A stretch of 64,000 nucleotides of DNA, from positions 9,539,339 through 9,603,338 of the forward strand of contig NC_134515.1 of the NCBI RefSeq assembly GCF_027942865.1. The letters run 5' to 3'. Below, one piece after another: positions 59,827 to 64,000 of the stretch (its first letter is position 1; each line of letters begins with the position of its first letter). Made by a program: the position numbers and the translations under genes. A model generated the notes under the pieces. That model saw only the letters and a program-made list of their open reading frames with translations. It was not told the DNA's origin and made no database searches. This DNA is from Odontesthes bonariensis. Taxonomy: Eukaryota > Chordata > Actinopteri > Atheriniformes > Atherinopsidae.

Positions 59827-62749
59827 CTATAAAATACACCACAAATGAACATGATCCTTTATGCTGGAGTGAGTCAGTTTGGTAAATAATTAAACCGACA
59901 GTTGATGAATCTTTCAGCAGGCTCTGAGGCAGGATTGTGTGTGTTGCGAGGCCTGATTGAAATAAACTCTGCTGCTGAGAGTTTAGACATGTGGTCATAA
60001 ACAATGTGTCAGATCCTGTGTAGAACAAGGCCCAAGTGAAGCTGCAGCTCTGTTTAATAAAACCCTGTGATACTCTGAGCAGTGAAGCCTGTTGCATATC
60101 ATCATTTAATCAAAGGTTAAACATTAAGGCTGTCATTTAGTCTGCTTAATTCATTCAACACGATCCAAAAACTCCCTCTTCAAAGCTCTGACAAGGTATT
60201 TTGGTGCAATAAGATTAGTGTAAGGGCAGAGTTTATGTCGTTAGTTGAGAAGAAGTTATGAAAACTATTTGTATTGTTGAGACTTGACTCATTTTACATC
60301 ACAAAATAAGAGTCTCAACATGCCCACAGCTGCCCACAGTGTCTGAGTATAATTTACCTATCAGTTCTTGTTGAATTACCCATTTTTTCTATTCAGAGGA
60401 TTATCTAAAACCCTTAATTTGCCAACAACAAAGTATCTTGTCTTATCTTAGTATGACAGTCAAAAAATCATTCTTAACAGCTGCTGTCTTTTATTGTTCA
60501 TTCATTTGTAGTTAATGTGTTTTTATTTATTATTCATTCTCACTACTTTGTTGATTTAGTTTTATATTTTACTTGTACGCACTTTAAATGTGCTCTACAA
60601 AGCAATCTGACCGTGATCTTGTTATCAACGGAAAGTTCTAATCGATAGTTTTACAGTTCACTGAGGAAAGTCATTAAACAATGATGCTCAATGATGTACT
60701 GTCTAACATTTTCCATCCCGACAAGAAGATCCGACATCTTGTTTGCATTTTCTTTGATTCTTTTTTCCAAGTTTCCATTTGTTATGGCATACACAATCAG
60801 TGGAAAAACAGCAGATCAAACTTTGTAGAAACTCAGTAAAAACTGAGATAAAACACAGAAGACTGAACAGACGGAAAAGCCCAGGGTTTAAAAAGTCAAA
60901 ATGCAACAAAGGAATTATGTGATATTTGACTGGTTTATGTGGCGCTCTGTTTTATCAACCCAGGCCTGTTGATAAGATTTTTGTCTTAATTAGGGATCAG
61001 AACCAACTGTCAAATGATGTAAATGTAAATGTTTTTGCAATTAAGCTGTGAGTTGGTTATTTTTCCCATTGTTTGATGCGAGGTGTTTTGAACTTGTTTT
61101 GCCGTGTTTACTCTTCTGAACTCTCAGGTTCGGGAATGCATGATCGCGTGTGGTAATAACATGCTTCAAGGGTCATTTCATGTACTTTGTGTCCAAATTT
61201 TTGTTTGCATGGTACAACAAAGCGGAACCAAAGATCTTAAAAAACACAAACCCTGCAAAAGGGTTAGGGTGGAGTGGCTCAACACGTTTTAAAACTGTCA
61301 GGTAGGAACAGAAGTGTGAAGTCATGCCTGAAAAGAAAAAATATAGCACTATCACAATGTTGTGCAGTATTATATTAGTGCAATATAAAGGTTTTCTACT
61401 GTATCATAGAAAACTAAGTTTGATTTAAAGAAAACTACTCTGCTTTCATAGTTAATTTTGACAATTTTTTTGTTCGTAATACATATTTGAGTTACAGTTG
61501 ACACGATTAGACAATTTTGAGTGATTTGTGAACATTTTCTTCCATTAGATATATGTAATTGTGCAAAAAAGGGCTGAAAACAGACAGAACTGTGAGGGTG
61601 CGGAAGTTAAATAGTAAAAGATTGACACCTGTGCACACCTGACACTAGCTGAAAATGACCAATTTCAGATCATTATTGAGAACGCGGATACTCACATAAT
61701 GGCCGTGGGGGGGGCTGAAACCCTGAAAGCATGATGAATGAGGTGGTGAAGTTTACCCAGAGCTGTGTGTCACTCATTCCACAATTTCACTTCTTGTCTA
61801 CTTTACTTGATTTTAAGCCCTGTGTGGTAATTACAGCTGCTGGGTGCTACATCTGAAACCCCCCGTGTCCAAATTAATCTTGTAAACACTGGGGAACATG
61901 GGCCGGACAAAGGGTCACCTTTACATTTATATTTAGACCGCTTTCCTATCCGCACAGAGTAAAGCACCCACACCGGGGGGTTCCTCCCAGGACGTGTTTT
62001 GGGTACATTATTAACCCGAGGGGCTGTTTCTCCCGCGGTGGCAGGTAATCATTTATTAAATTCACTGTCTTTCTCTTTGTCAGCCAGTACACCGAGCCTG
62101 CATCGCTCACACTAATTTTAGCTCAGGCCCCCCCTAAAGTTAAGCTAGGCTATAATAGGCATGCCCTCCTCGACCGTTGCTTAAAATCAAAACCGTGTCT
62201 AAAGCAAAAAAATAAATAAAATGAAGAGACTGAAGACATGTGAGGCTGTGTTTTTCAGTTTAACAAATCAGCTACCGCGAAAAAAACTGTATGTAGACAG
62301 GGTTAGCAAAGCGTCAGTAAAAGTAACGTCATTATCAAGGTGTGCGTAAAAATATACCACTTGTTGCTATCTGAACCAGATGCAGTCAACGTCTTTTTAA
62401 CACCTTTAAACGTTTCAGTTCGACCACCATTGTTAGTAAACTTACTAAGTGTTCTTTAATGATTTTGTAAACTCTTGATTAACACAAATAAAAGGCAAAT
62501 ATAAGCAAAAAAAAAAAAATAATTTACCACATATTCAGTATTATATAGATATGGGAAATGTAAAACCTGCCGTTGGTGATGAAACTTCCAACGGTCGTCT
62601 CTCCGGCAGTTCGCCTCAAAACGGCTGCGCGTTGCGGTCTCTCCGGCAAATGTACTTATAAGGCACAAAAAGCAACAACAAAAAATGTTCCCTAGAGAGA
62701 CGTGAAAAGGTAGAGAGAGAGAAAAAAAAAGAAGAAGAGGAGAGCTTAC
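59827..62749. other. First intron of the mgat4c-like gene (inferred)
   Basis: 2.9 kb between the start-codon exon and the inferred leader donor. AT-rich, no exon or transposon recognised. Confidence 0.45.
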
Positions 62750-62930
62750 GGGTCCAAACATTCAGAGCTGCCTGTCTCCGCTGAGCAGGACAGTGAGAGG
62801 CATCAGGTGGAGGCGGCTAGCTGCGGGATAGGTGTGTCGTCACAGCTGGATGCGGTCCAAGCGCCTGAGCTAAAAACCTGTAAACCGTCTTTAAACAAAG
62901 CTTGGCAGCATAGTATCAAACTTCCTCATA
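62750..62930 (-). other. mgat4c: Possible noncoding leader exon and promoter of mgat4c-like gene
   Basis: On the minus strand TGTTTGGACCC is followed by the donor gtaagc (62749-62744). Joined to the acceptor at 59828 it would put a leader of unknown length upstream of the ATG. The region around 62760-62880 is richer in GC and CpG than its surroundings. Upstream limit not determinable. Confidence 0.4.
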
Positions 62931-62950
62931 CAGACACTCCCAGTAGTGCA

Positions 62951-64000
62951 GTCCAAGTGCTTTATTGATTTATTTATTTTTTAAATGTTTGCAACTACCC
63001 TTCTGTCGTCTGCTGGGACAGACTCTGAGAATGGGGTATGGGAGATTACCACCCACCCTCATCTGGGTTTGTTTGTGGATAAACAGCATTATATTCTGTG
63101 TATGCAGGTCAAAAAACGCTCGGGATTTTGCTGCAATGTCAGTAGTTATTCATGGTGCCCCCATCAGGCCAGCCATAAACCGAATGGACCTTTTTAATCT
63201 ACTTAAAGTGGCTCTGCTGTGAGGGGGAAATAACCGCAAATTGAGGAGCTTAAAGGCCCTCGGCTGTTTATTTCTCTTCTACTTTAGTTAACATGAAAAG
63301 GAAAGTAAACATGGTTTTACTAGGCTGTTACACACCCTCTGCCTTGATTCTGTAAGTCATTTCCTCGGGTTTTATTGTGGTTTATATAGTTTTTGAGTGA
63401 GTAAGACTCGTTTTGTCACACACTTCCTCCTTCTAAGCTGCAGGAAATCCTTGAAAACACTTGGTTTTCTCAAGGTTTGCAAAGTTATTGATTTCATTTC
63501 ATTTTTGCAATAACTGCCAACTGATTCGATATATTTAGATGAAGAAATAGAATAAAGCTTGACTATTTTACCTCTTGACGTTTCCACATCAACAGCCGGA
63601 ACAGAGGAGTAGCAGCACGCATTACCTCGCTGCCATCATCTGCCGTTTTTTTCCACAATTTGTTCAAGGAAACAGGGAGCGCTTGTACCAACTCTTGCTT
63701 GTTCAAGGGAGTGTTCTTTTGACTATTCAGGGTGTTATCCATGCTGTGTGTTTGAGGTTTCGAGTTGAGCAGCAGGAGGAAAATTGACACATCTTTTGCT
63801 TTGTTTTTCAAGTAATGAAAGACACTTTGTCAGCTCCAGCTGATTTGGAAAAAAAAAAAAAGACTCATTTTCAGCAAAGTGATTACACAGGAGGTTGAGT
63901 AGGTCACACTTTATAAGAAAACCAAACTTTTTTGTCATCCTTCTGTGGAATGCAATCACAAAACATAGTCCTGGTTCCCTGTGGAGAACTGATTTGATGG
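62951..64000. other. Right edge, nothing assigned
   Basis: Overlapping open frames of 60-85 codons occur (62965-63222, 63563-63811) but show no family signature, splice support or conserved motif that I recognise. Confidence 0.5.

Noticed and set aside
62965-63222. Pair of plus-strand frames as a possible gene
   Set aside because: No family signature; competing frames overlap over the same bases.
63563-63811. 82-codon minus-strand frame
   Set aside because: No recognisable motif or splice support.

Overview
This is vertebrate nuclear DNA, almost certainly from a teleost fish. Four split protein-coding genes with GT/AG introns are visible. Between and inside them lie old transposons typical of teleosts: L2-type LINEs, Tc1, piggyBac, hAT and Harbinger relics, foldback elements, a tRNA-derived SINE and long CA microsatellites. 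Nothing bacterial, viral or organellar was seen. The species cannot be named from the sequence.

Layout. (1) About 1-15.5 kb, minus strand: the 5' end of a plasma-membrane calcium ATPase gene, best matched to atp2b3. It has three coding exons (8286-8517, 3852-4049, 1129-1386), a probable leader exon ending at 15033 inside a CpG-rich promoter block, and the rest of the gene beyond the left edge. (2) About 15.7-35.1 kb: no host gene recognised. It holds transposon nests, including a minus-strand L2 LINE carrying a Harbinger MITE and a second LINE, a piggyBac relic next to a Tc1 fragment, and a nearly full-length L2 LINE at about 26.9-30.3 kb with three visible reading-frame lesions. (3) 35162-41624, minus strand: ccnq (cyclin Q, formerly FAM58A), five exons, complete at 253 aa. 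(4) 42485-48794, plus strand: cfap126 (Flattop), five exons, complete at 225 aa, head-to-head with ccnq across 860 bp. (5) 51236-59823, minus strand: an mgat4c-like N-acetylglucosaminyltransferase, four coding exons, 463 aa, convergent with cfap126, with a probable leader exon ending at 62750.

The genes are functionally unrelated: calcium export, a CDK-activating cyclin, a basal-body and axoneme protein, and a Golgi glycosyltransferase. From memory of the human map, ATP2B3 and CCNQ are neighbours on Xq28, so that adjacency looks like conserved synteny. The ccnq/cfap126 intergenic space is a candidate bidirectional promoter. A palindromic X-box-like (RFX) site lies 50 bp upstream of the cfap126 start codon, as would suit a ciliary gene.

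The most unusual content is in the mobile DNA. One pair of short elements has a 9-bp target duplication, and one copy keeps the beginning of what looks like a RecQ-type helicase reading frame. Three Tc1 copies share an identical internal deletion. The foldback in ccnq intron 1 has arms of about 290 bp. A duplication of about 220 bp links a hAT end plus its unique flank to a site 5.4 kb away. The second mgat4c intron is largely filled with nested elements (piggyBac by L2, Harbinger inside Tc1). Family names come from reading translations and termini by eye; no database search was possible.
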